Source: Candidatus Poribacteria bacterium
GTDB lineage: Bacteria; Poribacteria; DTPJ01; WJIO01
Length of the DNA: 52,853 bases
Assembly: GCA_014730235.1 (NCBI GenBank)
Contig: WJIO01000329.1
Coordinates: 1 to 52,853, forward strand
Direction: 5' to 3'
Shown: piece by piece, positions 33,843 to 43,380 of the stretch
How positions within the stretch are numbered: position 1 is the first letter of the stretch
Layout: each line of letters starts with the position of its first letter
Position numbers and translations under genes: made by a program
Notes under the pieces: model-generated
Database searches by the model: none
Seen by the model: only the letters and a program-made list of their open reading frames with translations
What the model was told of the DNA's origin: nothing

Positions 33843-34868
33843 TCAATCAAGATAAACCGGCTCTCCCTTTTTGCTGGATTCCTGTATGGCTGATATGATC
33901 CGGGTAGCTTCCAGGCCGTCTTTACCATTTACCATTGGTTCTTTATCATTTACGACGCAGTCTATAAAATGGCGTATGCTCTCTATGGCAAAGCCTGTGG
34001 GCTTTCCGTGTATGCTGGGATAAACCAGCGTATCAGGATAGCTTGCCTCATTTTTGGTGTATTTCTGGTTTACACCGTTACTGCTCAGGTCCATATACAT
34101 GGCCCCTTCACTGCCGATAACCTGGCACTTGAAGTCAATAACCGTAGGCAGGCTATCAGGAAGTATCCAGCAGTTTTCCACCGTTGCCACGCCGCCGTTT
34201 TTAAATTCCAGAATGGCCTCGTAAAAATCAGGAGTATCAACCCCCCTGCTTTTAAGTACTTCAGACCTGGAAACGGCGTATACCTTGCATACTTCATCGT
34301 CAAAAAGCCATCGGGTCAAATCCACTGCATGAGAACCCACGAACCAGGCTACTTCAGATTTGGAAGCCCAACTCAGCATCTCTGTAGGCACAAATATGGT
34401 ATCATTTAACCTGACATACATCAGCATAGGCTTGCCCAATTCGCCGCCATCTATGGCCGTCCTGGCATTTACAAAGGGAGGATTCCAGCGGTTGTGGAAG
34501 TCCACCATGAATTTTATATCTCCAGCATCTTTAACGGCAGAGAGGATCTTCTCACAGTCCTCAACCGATGTGGCCAGGGGTTTTTCTATGAGTATATGCT
34601 TGCCGGCTTTGGCTGCGGATACGGCCAGTTCCGTATGGGCAAAATCCGGTGTGGCGATGGCTACAGCTTCTATATCATCCCTGCTTAGTAATTCGTTATG
34701 ATCTGTATAATAGTCCTTTACACCGTATTTTCCGGCAATTTTCTTTGCCCTGTCCACATTTAGATCGCATATAGCTTTTAAATCAACATCTCTCGAACCA
34801 ACGTAAGTCCTGGCGTGATTTTCACCCCATAGACCTGTTCCAATAAGTCCGAAACCGACTTTATCCAT
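33843..34868 (-). CDS. Gfo/Idh/MocA family oxidoreductase
   Basis: This 341-residue protein has an N-terminal Rossmann motif (GLIGTGLWGENHARTY, KAICDLNVDRA), the EKPLATS motif, and the C-terminal FVGSHAVDLTRWLFDDE with the likely catalytic histidine. It is distinct from the paralogue at 28974, with low similarity outside the motifs. GGAGGTGA precedes the ATG. The substrate is probably a sugar or cyclitol. It stands apart from the plus-strand sugar block. Confidence 0.92.
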   Translation of the reverse strand: MDKVGFGLIGTGLWGENHARTYVGSRDVDLKAICDLNVDRAKKIAGKYGVKDYYTDHNELLSRDDIEAVAIATPDFAHTELAVSAAKAGKHILIEKPLATSVEDCEKILSAVKDAGDIKFMVDFHNRWNPPFVNARTAIDGGELGKPMLMYVRLNDTIFVPTEMLSWASKSEVAWFVGSHAVDLTRWLFDDEVCKVYAVSRSEVLKSRGVDTPDFYEAILEFKNGGVATVENCWILPDSLPTVIDFKCQVIGSEGAMYMDLSSNGVNQKYTKNEASYPDTLVYPSIHGKPTGFAIESIRHFIDCVVNDKEPMVNGKDGLEATRIISAIQESSKKGEPVYLD

Positions 34869-34894
34869 AAAGCGTCACCTCCGCTTGATATTTT

Positions 34895-34969
34895 CGGCTT
34901 TTCAGAGTTAAGTGTGGTAATAACGAGAAAACTTTACATATTGTCATTCCTGTCTTCGCAGAAATGACA
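34895..34969. repeat. Family A repeat, left half plus core
   Basis: The left terminus cggcttttcagagttaagtg and a decayed core (gtcattcctgtcttcgcaga) are present; the right terminus is missing. The following 34970-35141 shows no gene or recognisable element. Confidence 0.65.
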
Positions 34970-35141
34970 TAGAACTATATTCTTTGAGCATTTTCATCTG
35001 TTTCTTCATGCTGAATTCTTATAAACATTGGTTTTAGAAATTTTTTAGAATTCTCAGTATATAATTTCCTAGCTGATGAAAATTATAACACGATATATAG
35101 AAACCTGCAAACTCTTTTATTGAAATCCAAATTAGACAAAA

Positions 35142-35175
35142 GAACCCGGTCAATGGTATACCATTGACCGGGTTC
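35142..35175 (-). terminator. Perfect 34-bp palindrome after cobT
   Basis: Two 17-bp arms (gaacccggtcaatggta and exact complement) meet without a loop, followed on the minus strand by TTTTG. It is a probable intrinsic terminator of the cobT transcript. The centre TGGTATACCA is the same as at 30124-30159. Confidence 0.65.
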
Positions 35176-35210
35176 AATTTATATCTATAGTCCAGCGTCT
35201 TTAGTCTAAC

Positions 35211-36287
35211 TCAAGCATCACCTTTTACACTTTTTGAAACACCAGCTTCACCAAAGGATGCCATCTCATTAAGGATTTTCACCCCGGCCTCGATCAGATC
35301 CATAGCTAAAACGGCACCTGTGCCCTCTCCCAGGCACATCTGCATGTCCAGTATAGGTTGTACCTCGATCCGGTTTAAAATGGCTGTATGGCCAATTTCG
35401 ACAGATTTATGGGCTGCGAATATGTATTCCTTAACTTCCGGTTTGATTTCCACAGCTATCAAAGCCGCTGCGCTGGATATAAAACCATCTATTACAACCG
35501 GTATACTGTTGGCAGCAGCAGCCAGAGTCACACCGGCTAATCCACCTATTTCAAACCCACCGACTTTTGACAATACGTCTATTGGATCTGATGGGTCGGG
35601 TTTATTAATCGATATAGCTTTTTCTATGACTTTTACCTTGTTAAGATAAGCATTGTCGTCAATACCAGTTCCTCGACCTGTAACGTCAGATACCGTTAAT
35701 CCTGTGAAAACTGCGGTTATGGCACTGCTGGGGGTGGTGTTACCTATGCCCATTTCACCTGTTCCCAAGATGTGAAGTTTTTTTGGACGGTGGTTTATAA
35801 GCTCCTCCACAACTTCGATCCCCGCTTCTATGGATTCAACTGCCTGCTCTCTTGTCATAGACGGACCTTTGGCAAAATTCTTCGTTCCTCTGGCAACTTT
35901 CTTTATTACTAAATTCTGATGATATTCAAATTCACCGGCAACACCCATATCAACCACCACAACATCAGCACCTACATGCCGTGAAAGCACGTTAATCCCC
36001 GCTCCGCCGTTCAGGAAGTTGTATACCATCTGAGCCGTAACCTCTTGTGGATAAGCGCTCACACCTTCCTGTGTTACGCCGTGATCCCCGGCCATGGTGA
36101 TGATTACTTTTTCCGACAGATCCGGGTTTTCCTTGCCTGTGATGCTGACAATTTTTTTGGCAAAATCTTCTAATTTTCCCAGGCTTCCCCTGGGTTTTGT
36201 GAGGTTGTCCAACCGGGATTGCGTCGGCTGTAGTAGTGATTTGTCTGTTGGTTTTATCTTATCTATTGTATTTTTAAGCTTTTCCAT
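35211..36287 (-). CDS. cobT: Nicotinate-nucleotide--dimethylbenzimidazole phosphoribosyltransferase
   Basis: At 358 residues this is full length. CobT makes alpha-ribazole phosphate for the lower ligand of cobalamin. Signatures are [67 protein letters not shown] and the C-terminal [19 protein letters not shown] containing the catalytic glutamate. No other cobalamin gene is nearby. It starts 25 bp after the giant PQQ-propeller gene and may be cotranscribed with it; a palindrome ends the unit. Confidence 0.96.
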   Translation of the reverse strand: MEKLKNTIDKIKPTDKSLLQPTQSRLDNLTKPRGSLGKLEDFAKKIVSITGKENPDLSEKVIITMAGDHGVTQEGVSAYPQEVTAQMVYNFLNGGAGINVLSRHVGADVVVVDMGVAGEFEYHQNLVIKKVARGTKNFAKGPSMTREQAVESIEAGIEVVEELINHRPKKLHILGTGEMGIGNTTPSSAITAVFTGLTVSDVTGRGTGIDDNAYLNKVKVIEKAISINKPDPSDPIDVLSKVGGFEIGGLAGVTLAAAANSIPVVIDGFISSAAALIAVEIKPEVKEYIFAAHKSVEIGHTAILNRIEVQPILDMQMCLGEGTGAVLAMDLIEAGVKILNEMASFGEAGVSKSVKGDA

Positions 36288-36312
36288 TTAATCTCCTGAG
36301 CTTTTTCCAAAA

Positions 36313-39300
36313 TTACCATCCTTCGGCAACAATTTCCATACCCGATAGCACCGGCGGTTTTGATCCATTGGAGTTTTTCAGGTTTATCCTGAGATCACCA
36401 TCCACCATAACACCCTTAAATTCCTTTATCACAGGCTGACCAATTACGCCTTTAGTTTCCTTGACTATATCAAAACCATCCAGAACTTTTTCATCCTGAA
36501 GCAATACGCTAAACTTTCGCTGACCGGTTTTTATATCTTCAAATTCAGCAAAATAAAGACGCACTGTATAAGGACGCTCCTGGACGAAATCAGCTTCGGC
36601 CAGTTTTATGGATATTGAAGATGCCCCCATAATGCCTGAAGAAGCCACCCAGGGATAGGCTTTTTGGTTATTCTTGTCAGGAACAACCTTTGCCGAATGG
36701 TGATAGAATGTCTGGTAATCCTCCGGTTCGATGGCTACAGCAACAGTTGGCGATGGCCCGCCTGAAATTGGATATTCCAGCCATAAAATACCATCATCAG
36801 CCCGACGGTCACCGGGTGCACCCAGGTTGATTCCTACCGACTTGATTAATTCTCTGCCGCCCAGAAGAGTCTGGATTCCCTCACCTTCATTGATAGCAGA
36901 ATCCAGCTTAGTCATAATTTTATCCAGCTTATCACTCTCATCGGCTTTTGCAAACATGAGCATAATATTTTCAGGATCACCGTTTTGACCCATGATTACC
37001 TTTGCTGATAGATATGTCTCTATTGATGGACCATCTTTTCTGCCCATAACAACTTTACCCGACCATTCTCCGCTGCTCTGTAATCCCTGAATTAAAGACA
37101 CTGATTCTCTTCCCATCTGCCATACCTCAGGAACTGTTTTCCCAAGAATTTCCTCTGAATCTTCAAATTCCCACATTTTAAGTAGGGCTTTGTTAGCATA
37201 AGTTACTGAGCCGCTGGTACTGACCAGGGCCAGGGGTTCATTTGTCAACTGGACATCCGATGGACGGTTTTCCTCAAAGTAGTCCGTCCATATCTCAATA
37301 TCCGGCATGTGGATCATGGCCAGGGAAGATTGGTTCTGATAACTACATGAGCATGTACGGGTATAATCCGGGGCGTTCAGCAGGCCGTTTGCCACTATAA
37401 GGTTGGATGTGCAACTGGATTTAAATCCGCCGAAGTTCCCTGTGCCGCCATCCCGCATCAGGTCGTAAAATCCGGCAGCGGCAGAGCGGAAAGTAAGTAA
37501 GTATTCGCTGGCTATAGCATAGTTGCATCCATAGTTTCGCTGGAATATCCATGGTTCTTCCTCGCCGGTCAGAGGATCAACGCGCATGATCTGTTTGCCA
37601 TCCAGAAGGCTGTAAGCGTGACGGTCTGTGATGATAGTATCGCCATGAAGCATATAAGGGCCTCCTTCCGATGCTGTGTTACTCCACAACACATCACCGG
37701 TTTTGCCCCTGTATGCGATGATGCCCTTTTCCGGCTCTCCCCGCATCATATCCCTGGATTTTCTGCCTGATTGAAGCAGTATATCGTGTTCCTCTGAGTA
37801 GCTCAACCATGTTCCAAAAATATCTTTATTGGTGCTCCATACAACATCGCCGCTTTTAACGTCCAGGGCAAGGATTTTGTCGGGGTCAAAACGATACCTG
37901 CTGGGTCTTCTTTGCAGTGCTTCCTTTATGGGAATTGGCAGTGTATCGAGGCAGAATATCTTGCCATCACCGGCTATTACACCGTTATGCCTGAACCCCA
38001 GATCAGACTTGTGCGTCCATTTTACATCACCGGTATGACGATCCATTACAACCAGGTATTTGCTGGATGTTATATCGAAATCATAAAAGGGATGGTTCCT
38101 GCCTTTAAGATTAGGCGCGCCTATTTCATCCGGTTCCACCAGATCAAGGAAGCTGACGAAATCCGCACCAGCTATAAGGTAATCCCTGTATATGCCGATA
38201 TAACCCCAATCGGGATCTTCTCCGGTATCTGGATCTTTTGGCAGCCAGAATTCATCAATTGTCTTTCCTGTTGCAGGATCGAGAACCAGACAGCTTTTGC
38301 TCTTGGCGATATATAGCTTGTCTTTTGTGGCCACAAAGTTCGTACCCCTGGCATTTGCACCCGGAATATGCACCTGGTTGTATGCCGGACTGAGCGGCGT
38401 ATCCGCATACGTTTCATCGTAATAGACATTATATATGTCCATATCAGTGATTTCCCGTTTCCACAGCACCCGTCCTGTATATACATCTCTGGCGCTGAAA
38501 ACGTCTATACCTTCAATGAATAAACGCCCACCAATTATCTGTTCTGGTGGTCCGTGACCATGTCGGGGTAAAACGTCAGTGTTGGAGCTTCCGCCAAACC
38601 AGAGCAGGCCCAACGGCAGTTTCACCAGCTTATCGTCGGATTTTACTGTGTTAGCAATATCGCCGTATTGATGTGTCCAATCGGCTGATCCGGGAAGAGG
38701 GCCTTCTCTTTTAATGAGCATATAAGGTTCTGATGCTGTTGATTTTTCTATGACTAATTGAGCCAGTTTCATGGATTTCAACTGTTTTTCCAGCTTTGCA
38801 GAACTGCTTCCGTCAACGGATATGTAAACTATACCGCCGTAAGGCCTTACGCTTTTGTATATTTTCTTGAAAAATTCATCATCCTGCTCCCTGACTTTAT
38901 CCCCAAATACTGTCAAAGATGCCATGTATTCAGGAGTGGGGAAAGTTGCTGGATCGCCAACAAAAACGCTTAATCGCTTTCCATACAAACCCGACTGGAT
39001 GTAGCGATTGCGAAGTTTTTTAACCCTTTCAGGATCAGAGTCAACAGCGATAACCCGCAGGTCAGATTCTGAAACCAGGGCTTCAGCAATATTACCGTCT
39101 CCAAGACCATACAAAAGGCAGTAACCGTCTTTTATCCCTGTTGTTTCCAGAATGGATTTTGCCTTTGACATCGCCTCTTGGCTGATGTCGATTTTTTCCG
39201 GTTTGTATGCGTAAAATTTGGATTCTGTTTTATCAGCCCCAAAGGTGTAAATGTAGCCTTCAAGGGTAACTACAAACAGCTTGTTATCGGCGGCTATAAG

Positions 39301-40551
39301 TCTGGATGCTGTACCATCTATTTTTACCTGCCACTTTACCTCTGGTTTGCCTTTGCCTGCTGGGATTTCAATGGCTGAGACAATACCTCTGCCACCGGCA
39401 TAGAGCATTTTACCTGATTTTATCAGATCACCTGTTGCATCTACATTACATGACCACAACTCGTCAATTACCGTCCTTTTCTCCAAGACAGTCTTGGCTT
39501 TACCCTCTTTTTTGTCTACAACCAGACGTTTATTTTTTTCCTCAGTCTTTATGCTTTCCAGATCATAGGCTTTAACCTCGTCCCCTATAGAATATAACAT
39601 GTCGTTTGTCATTACCGGAACTTTACCAAATCGGGAAATCACAATATCCCCTGTAGCGATGTCATATATACTGGTTACATAATCCCTATGGTAATTGATG
39701 AAATATTTGTCCGAAGCACACACAAAGGCGCCGCCTGTTTTATTGTATCTGGAAAGGTGGTAATACAAAAGTTCGCCTGTATTAACATCGAAACATGCGG
39801 GAACAGATCTGCCGCATGGTATAAGCAGCTTATCACCGGAAATTACGAAAGTTCCCTGAGGAGCTACACCGGCATAAGAAGGCGAGTTATGGGGTTGTTT
39901 CATGTATATAGGTCCTGTGCTGTCATTTTCCCAAACTATATCACCTGTTTCAGCATCCAGGGCATAAATAAATATTCCCATGAAGGGCCATATGCCTGCG
40001 GCAAAGTAGATAACACCGTCTTTCAGAACAGGACCGCCCCTGGCAGGCCATGTAGAAACAAGTCTTTCATTACCAAGTATTTTACGGTCGCTGGGGCCTC
40101 CTTGGAATTTCCAGACAAGTTCGCCATTCTGGGCATTCAGGCAATATAAATGACCATCATCACTTACAAAGTAAACCCTATTGTTATGAGCTACGGCTGG
40201 AAAACGAACGGGGCCGGATGCGCAGTATGACCATTTTTCTTCACCTGTGTCAGTGTTTATGGCCACAAAGCGGTCGTTGGCGCTGGAACCCATAAACATA
40301 GTCTTACCCATAACAATCGGCTCGTTAACCCTGTCAAACTGCATTAAATCCCGGTTAAGGGGATTTTCCCATGCCTGGACAGACGCGGGATATTCCCGGA
40401 CCCATTGTAGATGTAGTTCTTCGGGAAGTTCCTGAGGTGATGCCGCGCTGCGGTTGGTATCATACCTCCACATGGGCCAATCATCGGCAATACACAATGT
40501 ATTTAAAATAAACAAGGAAAATACTATAAACGCCAGTAAAAAGCTTTTCAT
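36313..40551 (-). CDS. Giant secreted PQQ-type propeller with embedded methyltransferase-like, PAS and malectin-like domains
   Basis: This 1,412-residue protein has a signal peptide (1-22, SFLLAFIVFSLFILNTLCIA). A PQQ/BamB-like propeller to about 440 follows (DDWPMWRYDTNRSAASP, YCLNAQNGELVWKFQGG). A SAM-methyltransferase-like fold covers about 457-610 (LLYGLGDGNIAEALV, VIAVDSDPERVKKLR, VFVGDP). A second propeller half runs to about 1085 (GGRLFIEGIDVFSARDVYTG, APDYTRTCSCSYQNQSSLA). A PAS domain covers about 1100-1205 (EPLALVSTSGSVTYANKALL). Then come SVGINLGAPGDRRADDG and a malectin-like C terminus (YTVRLYFAEFEDI). The PQQ-methyltransferase architecture is known from Planctomycetes-type bacteria; the PAS insert appears novel. 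No catalytic role can be assigned. Confidence 0.8.
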   Translation of the reverse strand: MKSFLLAFIVFSLFILNTLCIADDWPMWRYDTNRSAASPQELPEELHLQWVREYPASVQAWENPLNRDLMQFDRVNEPIVMGKTMFMGSSANDRFVAINTDTGEEKWSYCASGPVRFPAVAHNNRVYFVSDDGHLYCLNAQNGELVWKFQGGPSDRKILGNERLVSTWPARGGPVLKDGVIYFAAGIWPFMGIFIYALDAETGDIVWENDSTGPIYMKQPHNSPSYAGVAPQGTFVISGDKLLIPCGRSVPACFDVNTGELLYYHLSRYNKTGGAFVCASDKYFINYHRDYVTSIYDIATGDIVISRFGKVPVMTNDMLYSIGDEVKAYDLESIKTEEKNKRLVVDKKEGKAKTVLEKRTVIDELWSCNVDATGDLIKSGKMLYAGGRGIVSAIEIPAGKGKPEVKWQVKIDGTASRLIAADNKLFVVTLEGYIYTFGADKTESKFYAYKPEKIDISQEAMSKAKSILETTGIKDGYCLLYGLGDGNIAEALVSESDLRVIAVDSDPERVKKLRNRYIQSGLYGKRLSVFVGDPATFPTPEYMASLTVFGDKVREQDDEFFKKIYKSVRPYGGIVYISVDGSSSAKLEKQLKSMKLAQLVIEKSTASEPYMLIKREGPLPGSADWTHQYGDIANTVKSDDKLVKLPLGLLWFGGSSNTDVLPRHGHGPPEQIIGGRLFIEGIDVFSARDVYTGRVLWKREITDMDIYNVYYDETYADTPLSPAYNQVHIPGANARGTNFVATKDKLYIAKSKSCLVLDPATGKTIDEFWLPKDPDTGEDPDWGYIGIYRDYLIAGADFVSFLDLVEPDEIGAPNLKGRNHPFYDFDITSSKYLVVMDRHTGDVKWTHKSDLGFRHNGVIAGDGKIFCLDTLPIPIKEALQRRPSRYRFDPDKILALDVKSGDVVWSTNKDIFGTWLSYSEEHDILLQSGRKSRDMMRGEPEKGIIAYRGKTGDVLWSNTASEGGPYMLHGDTIITDRHAYSLLDGKQIMRVDPLTGEEEPWIFQRNYGCNYAIASEYLLTFRSAAAGFYDLMRDGGTGNFGGFKSSCTSNLIVANGLLNAPDYTRTCSCSYQNQSSLAMIHMPDIEIWTDYFEENRPSDVQLTNEPLALVSTSGSVTYANKALLKMWEFEDSEEILGKTVPEVWQMGRESVSLIQGLQSSGEWSGKVVMGRKDGPSIETYLSAKVIMGQNGDPENIMLMFAKADESDKLDKIMTKLDSAINEGEGIQTLLGGRELIKSVGINLGAPGDRRADDGILWLEYPISGGPSPTVAVAIEPEDYQTFYHHSAKVVPDKNNQKAYPWVASSGIMGASSISIKLAEADFVQERPYTVRLYFAEFEDIKTGQRKFSVLLQDEKVLDGFDIVKETKGVIGQPVIKEFKGVMVDGDLRINLKNSNGSKPPVLSGMEIVAEGW

Positions 40552-40610
40552 ATTTATACTCCTAGATTTTCACATTATAAAGTCTTAAGTCGTGCTAAAA
40601 ATCCCCTTAA

Positions 40611-40627
40611 CCCCCTTATTAAGGGGG
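40611..40627 (-). terminator. Short G/C hairpin between the unknown membrane protein and the PQQ gene
   Basis: A 7-bp stem (ccccctt/aaggggg) with a 3-base loop, with a second G-rich arm and a T-run (attttt) following on the minus strand. It is a plausible terminator for the gene at 40778-41857. Confidence 0.5.
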
Positions 40628-40777
40628 AAAAGGCTTCGCCTATTAAGTGAAGGGTTGAATAGATTTTCTTGAAATTGCTTAAATAGTATTCAGGGAGAAC
40701 TTAGAGGCTCTTTTCTCAAAATTCCATTAAGTCTGTGACACTTCCTCTTAAAACCAAAATAAACTCGATATTACCAA

Positions 40778-41857
40778 CTAATCCCTTTGAATCCTGCGTC
40801 TTACGACGAAAACGGCAATAACAGCGATAACCAGAACCTGTATTGCCACAGCTATCATTATGTTGCGTGTAAAATTACTGGAAACCTTTTCTTCGGTTAA
40901 ATCTGTTTCGGTGTATGTCTCGGTAAAAAGTCGTGTTTCTGCATATACATCATCGTTTATAGCCCTATCCCAATCCACCGACATGAGCATATCAACACCT
41001 GGATTCTGATCCTTGATGATACATGAACACCAGTTAATTAAAAACAGACATGCCGACTCGATATTGCTCTGTCTTATACCTTCTCCTACCAGGGCGTAAA
41101 GCACCCTTCCCCTTCCAAATACAGGGAAAGCTATGGGTTTTGAAAATGTTTTAAGATCCCACTCTGTATTTAAGAGCATCTCCACAAAGAGCTTTTCCCG
41201 GGGATTTTCTCGGGAAAGCCTTATCATGGAAAAACTAACTTTTAATGATTCCTCGTCAATCTGATCGGCTGTTCCCGGCGGTGCTGAAACTCTGAGTAAA
41301 TCAGATAATCTGCGTAACTCCTGTTCCAGCAACTGAGCTGCCTGATCATCAAGCTCTTTATTCCCGCTTTCCAGCAGCAACCATACACCAGCTTCGCCTT
41401 TGATTATACGCCTGATTATCTCCCTGCGCATGGGTGAATCCAGCAGAAGGTTTAGATCGCTGGAATCCAACTCTCCTGACCATATTTCAGTTTGAATACC
41501 TGTGGTTCTTGGGTATTTTACAATAACCCAGGGAAGCTGGGTATTTTCCTGGGATTCCCAAAGCTTTTGCATTATGATATCGGTGGAATTATCCAGATCC
41601 ACCATACGCAATGTTATATTTGCCAGGTTTTCGGCCTTCCACGAAGCTTCCTGTAATTTCGTGGCAATGTCCTGATGTTTTGATGATAACTGACCGCGAT
41701 GGAATATGGTTATTTCATATGGATCAGAATCCCAATAGGCAAGGGAATATTGATATACAGGAATTGTGCATGTTAATGCTATAGCAGGAAATAATAAACA
41801 GGTAAAGATAGATATAAATAGTCTACTCAGCTTTTTTTCAGTAGATAAATATCCCAT
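40778..41857 (-). CDS. Membrane-anchored extracytoplasmic protein of unknown function
   Basis: This 359-residue protein is not recognised. It has an N-terminal hydrophobic segment (about 10-32, LFISIFTCLLFPAIALTCTI, likely signal peptide or anchor), a large soluble middle region with no named motif, and a C-terminal transmembrane helix (about 332-352, IMIAVAIQVLVIAVIAVFVV) followed by the positive tail RRRIQRD. The topology suggests a periplasmic domain anchored at its C terminus. It lies among propeller genes, downstream of DUF4159 with a repeat-filled gap, so a shared surface or envelope role is possible. Confidence 0.6.
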   Translation of the reverse strand: MGYLSTEKKLSRLFISIFTCLLFPAIALTCTIPVYQYSLAYWDSDPYEITIFHRGQLSSKHQDIATKLQEASWKAENLANITLRMVDLDNSTDIIMQKLWESQENTQLPWVIVKYPRTTGIQTEIWSGELDSSDLNLLLDSPMRREIIRRIIKGEAGVWLLLESGNKELDDQAAQLLEQELRRLSDLLRVSAPPGTADQIDEESLKVSFSMIRLSRENPREKLFVEMLLNTEWDLKTFSKPIAFPVFGRGRVLYALVGEGIRQSNIESACLFLINWCSCIIKDQNPGVDMLMSVDWDRAINDDVYAETRLFTETYTETDLTEEKVSSNFTRNIMIAVAIQVLVIAVIAVFVVRRRIQRD

Positions 41858-42053
41858 TATAAGCCCTCTTTCTTTAAAGATACTGATGTTTTATAAAAAT
41901 GAATTTCAGATGATTGAGGGAAACTTCAGATTGATTTGAGGATTTTATGAAATATCAATATGAGACTATCAGATATTTCGGATTGTGTCAATAGCTTACG
42001 CAGAACTTAGTGTAAAATTTACTTTTTCGTAATTATAAATTTTTTATGCAGAT
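41858..42053. other. Intergenic stretch with no recognisable content
   Basis: This is the promoter-proximal region of the gene at 40778-41857. I see no ORF, RNA gene or repeat in it; the adjoining 42054-42175 is repeat. Confidence 0.4.
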
Positions 42054-42175
42054 TTTCTGGCTTCCTGCTTCAAGCTTTTTGAAAAAGCTTGAGCAAAAAG
42101 GAATAAGAGTTTCGCAGACCGGGTTAAGTGTGGTTATAATTGAAAATTATAACCACACTTAACCCGGAAGAGCCA
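42054..42175. repeat. Hairpin module plus a perfect 23-bp inverted repeat of family A
   Basis: 42054-42118 carries the hairpin aagctttttgaaaaagctt and the companion gcaaaaaggaataagagttt. At 42119-42167 two 23-bp arms of family A (ccgggttaagtgtggttata and three more bases) form a perfect inverted repeat with a 3-base loop (gaa). The outer TGGTTCTT bases are missing on the left. Confidence 0.8.
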
Positions 42176-42252
42176 TAATTTTAAAGCTTGTTTTGGGAGA
42201 AATGTTATAGAAAGTTTTTTTCATGCCAATAGTTTTTTCTGGACTATCCATA

Positions 42253-43353
42253 TCAATTTTCCTGAACTACCAGTGAACTGGTAGTAAGCGCATAAACAAT
42301 AACGTTTACACCCAATTTCATATACAAATCATATTCCGCATCCTGTCCGTTTTTCCAGGCTGCTCCGTATCCATAATCTTCATAGACTACATTAATTCTA
42401 CCATCTGATTTAACCCCCCACAAGTTTAGATCATCCGGTAGATCAAAGAAAACACCGTATATGTTGCTTTCACCGTCAATTTCAACCAGGTTATAGGAAC
42501 TACCAGTCAAAACCTTCCACAGCTCGAATTTTATGGATTTTTCCACCCCTTGCTTGTCGCTTGGAGATTTGGCTGTGTTGGAAAACAACAGGAATCCCCC
42601 GTTTTCCATGTATTTCCCGAGATTTTCCCGTTCCTGTTCAGAGAATGAAAATGGACGCTGGGAGGTAATGTATATCATGGGCACTTCCAGTAGTTCCGGT
42701 CCATCCAGATTTATTGGCTCTTTAATGACCTTTGTCTTTACTTTTGTCCATCGGTTCATGGCCCCTGCCAGTTGTTTCAGGGCATCTGTGCTGACAGTAT
42801 CCGAAGTGTCCTCGTATCTAACCAGGGATATGTTGTAATAACCCCTTAGATCATCCCCTGAACCTGTAAGACCTGCTTTTGGCTGGCGAGGAACGATGTT
42901 TCTGCTTACGTTTGAATTACCGCTCCTGCGGGTGCTGGGACGACCAGTTTGAGATGCCCCTGCGCCTATAGGTTGGCCATCAAATTTATCCTGCTGTGGG
43001 CCGGAAATCCTGGGCATGCGGGAAACCACCGGCGATTTCGATGCAGCCTGACCTGTCCGGGCAATACTAACCGGAAGATTGGAATCTGTCTCCGCAAATT
43101 CGATATCTTTCGTAATCTTCAGGTTCATCCGGGGAGATGATGTATCCCTTTGTGGGCTGGAACTGGACGATCTGGGCAGCTTAACCATAGAGCGACGCTG
43201 AGGCTTGGCCTCCGGGATTTTGGAAAACTCCACATCTATGGATTCCTTAGTATCAGGAACATAATTTTCCCTGATCACTGATAGAACCATCAATAAAGCT
43301 AGATTCAGCAGTAATGATATTAGAAATGAATTGAAAGATATTGATCTTGACAT
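42253..43353 (-). CDS. DUF4159 domain protein with N-terminal membrane anchor
   Basis: This 366-residue protein has an N-terminal transmembrane segment (about 8-25, SFLISLLLNLALLMVLSVI). A low-complexity Arg/Ser/Pro linker (about 45-165) follows, and then a DUF4159 domain from about 168: YYNISLVRYEDTSDTVSTDA, PELLEVPMIYITSQRPFSFS, NLGKYMENGGFLLFSNTA and the final DLYMKLGVNVIVYAL. The fold is ThuA/glutamine-amidotransferase-like. The linker suggests it spans the periplasm. It begins 27 bp after the Reg_prop gene stop and is likely cotranscribed. Confidence 0.8.
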   Translation of the reverse strand: MSRSISFNSFLISLLLNLALLMVLSVIRENYVPDTKESIDVEFSKIPEAKPQRRSMVKLPRSSSSSPQRDTSSPRMNLKITKDIEFAETDSNLPVSIARTGQAASKSPVVSRMPRISGPQQDKFDGQPIGAGASQTGRPSTRRSGNSNVSRNIVPRQPKAGLTGSGDDLRGYYNISLVRYEDTSDTVSTDALKQLAGAMNRWTKVKTKVIKEPINLDGPELLEVPMIYITSQRPFSFSEQERENLGKYMENGGFLLFSNTAKSPSDKQGVEKSIKFELWKVLTGSSYNLVEIDGESNIYGVFFDLPDDLNLWGVKSDGRINVVYEDYGYGAAWKNGQDAEYDLYMKLGVNVIVYALTTSSLVVQEN

Positions 43354-43380
43354 TATAAAAGTAACCCGCGCATGCTATTA

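Noticed and set aside
39688-40149. Plus-strand ORF of 153 residues
   Set aside because: It is a shadow of the PQQ-propeller gene in another frame, without a start signal or recognisable domain.
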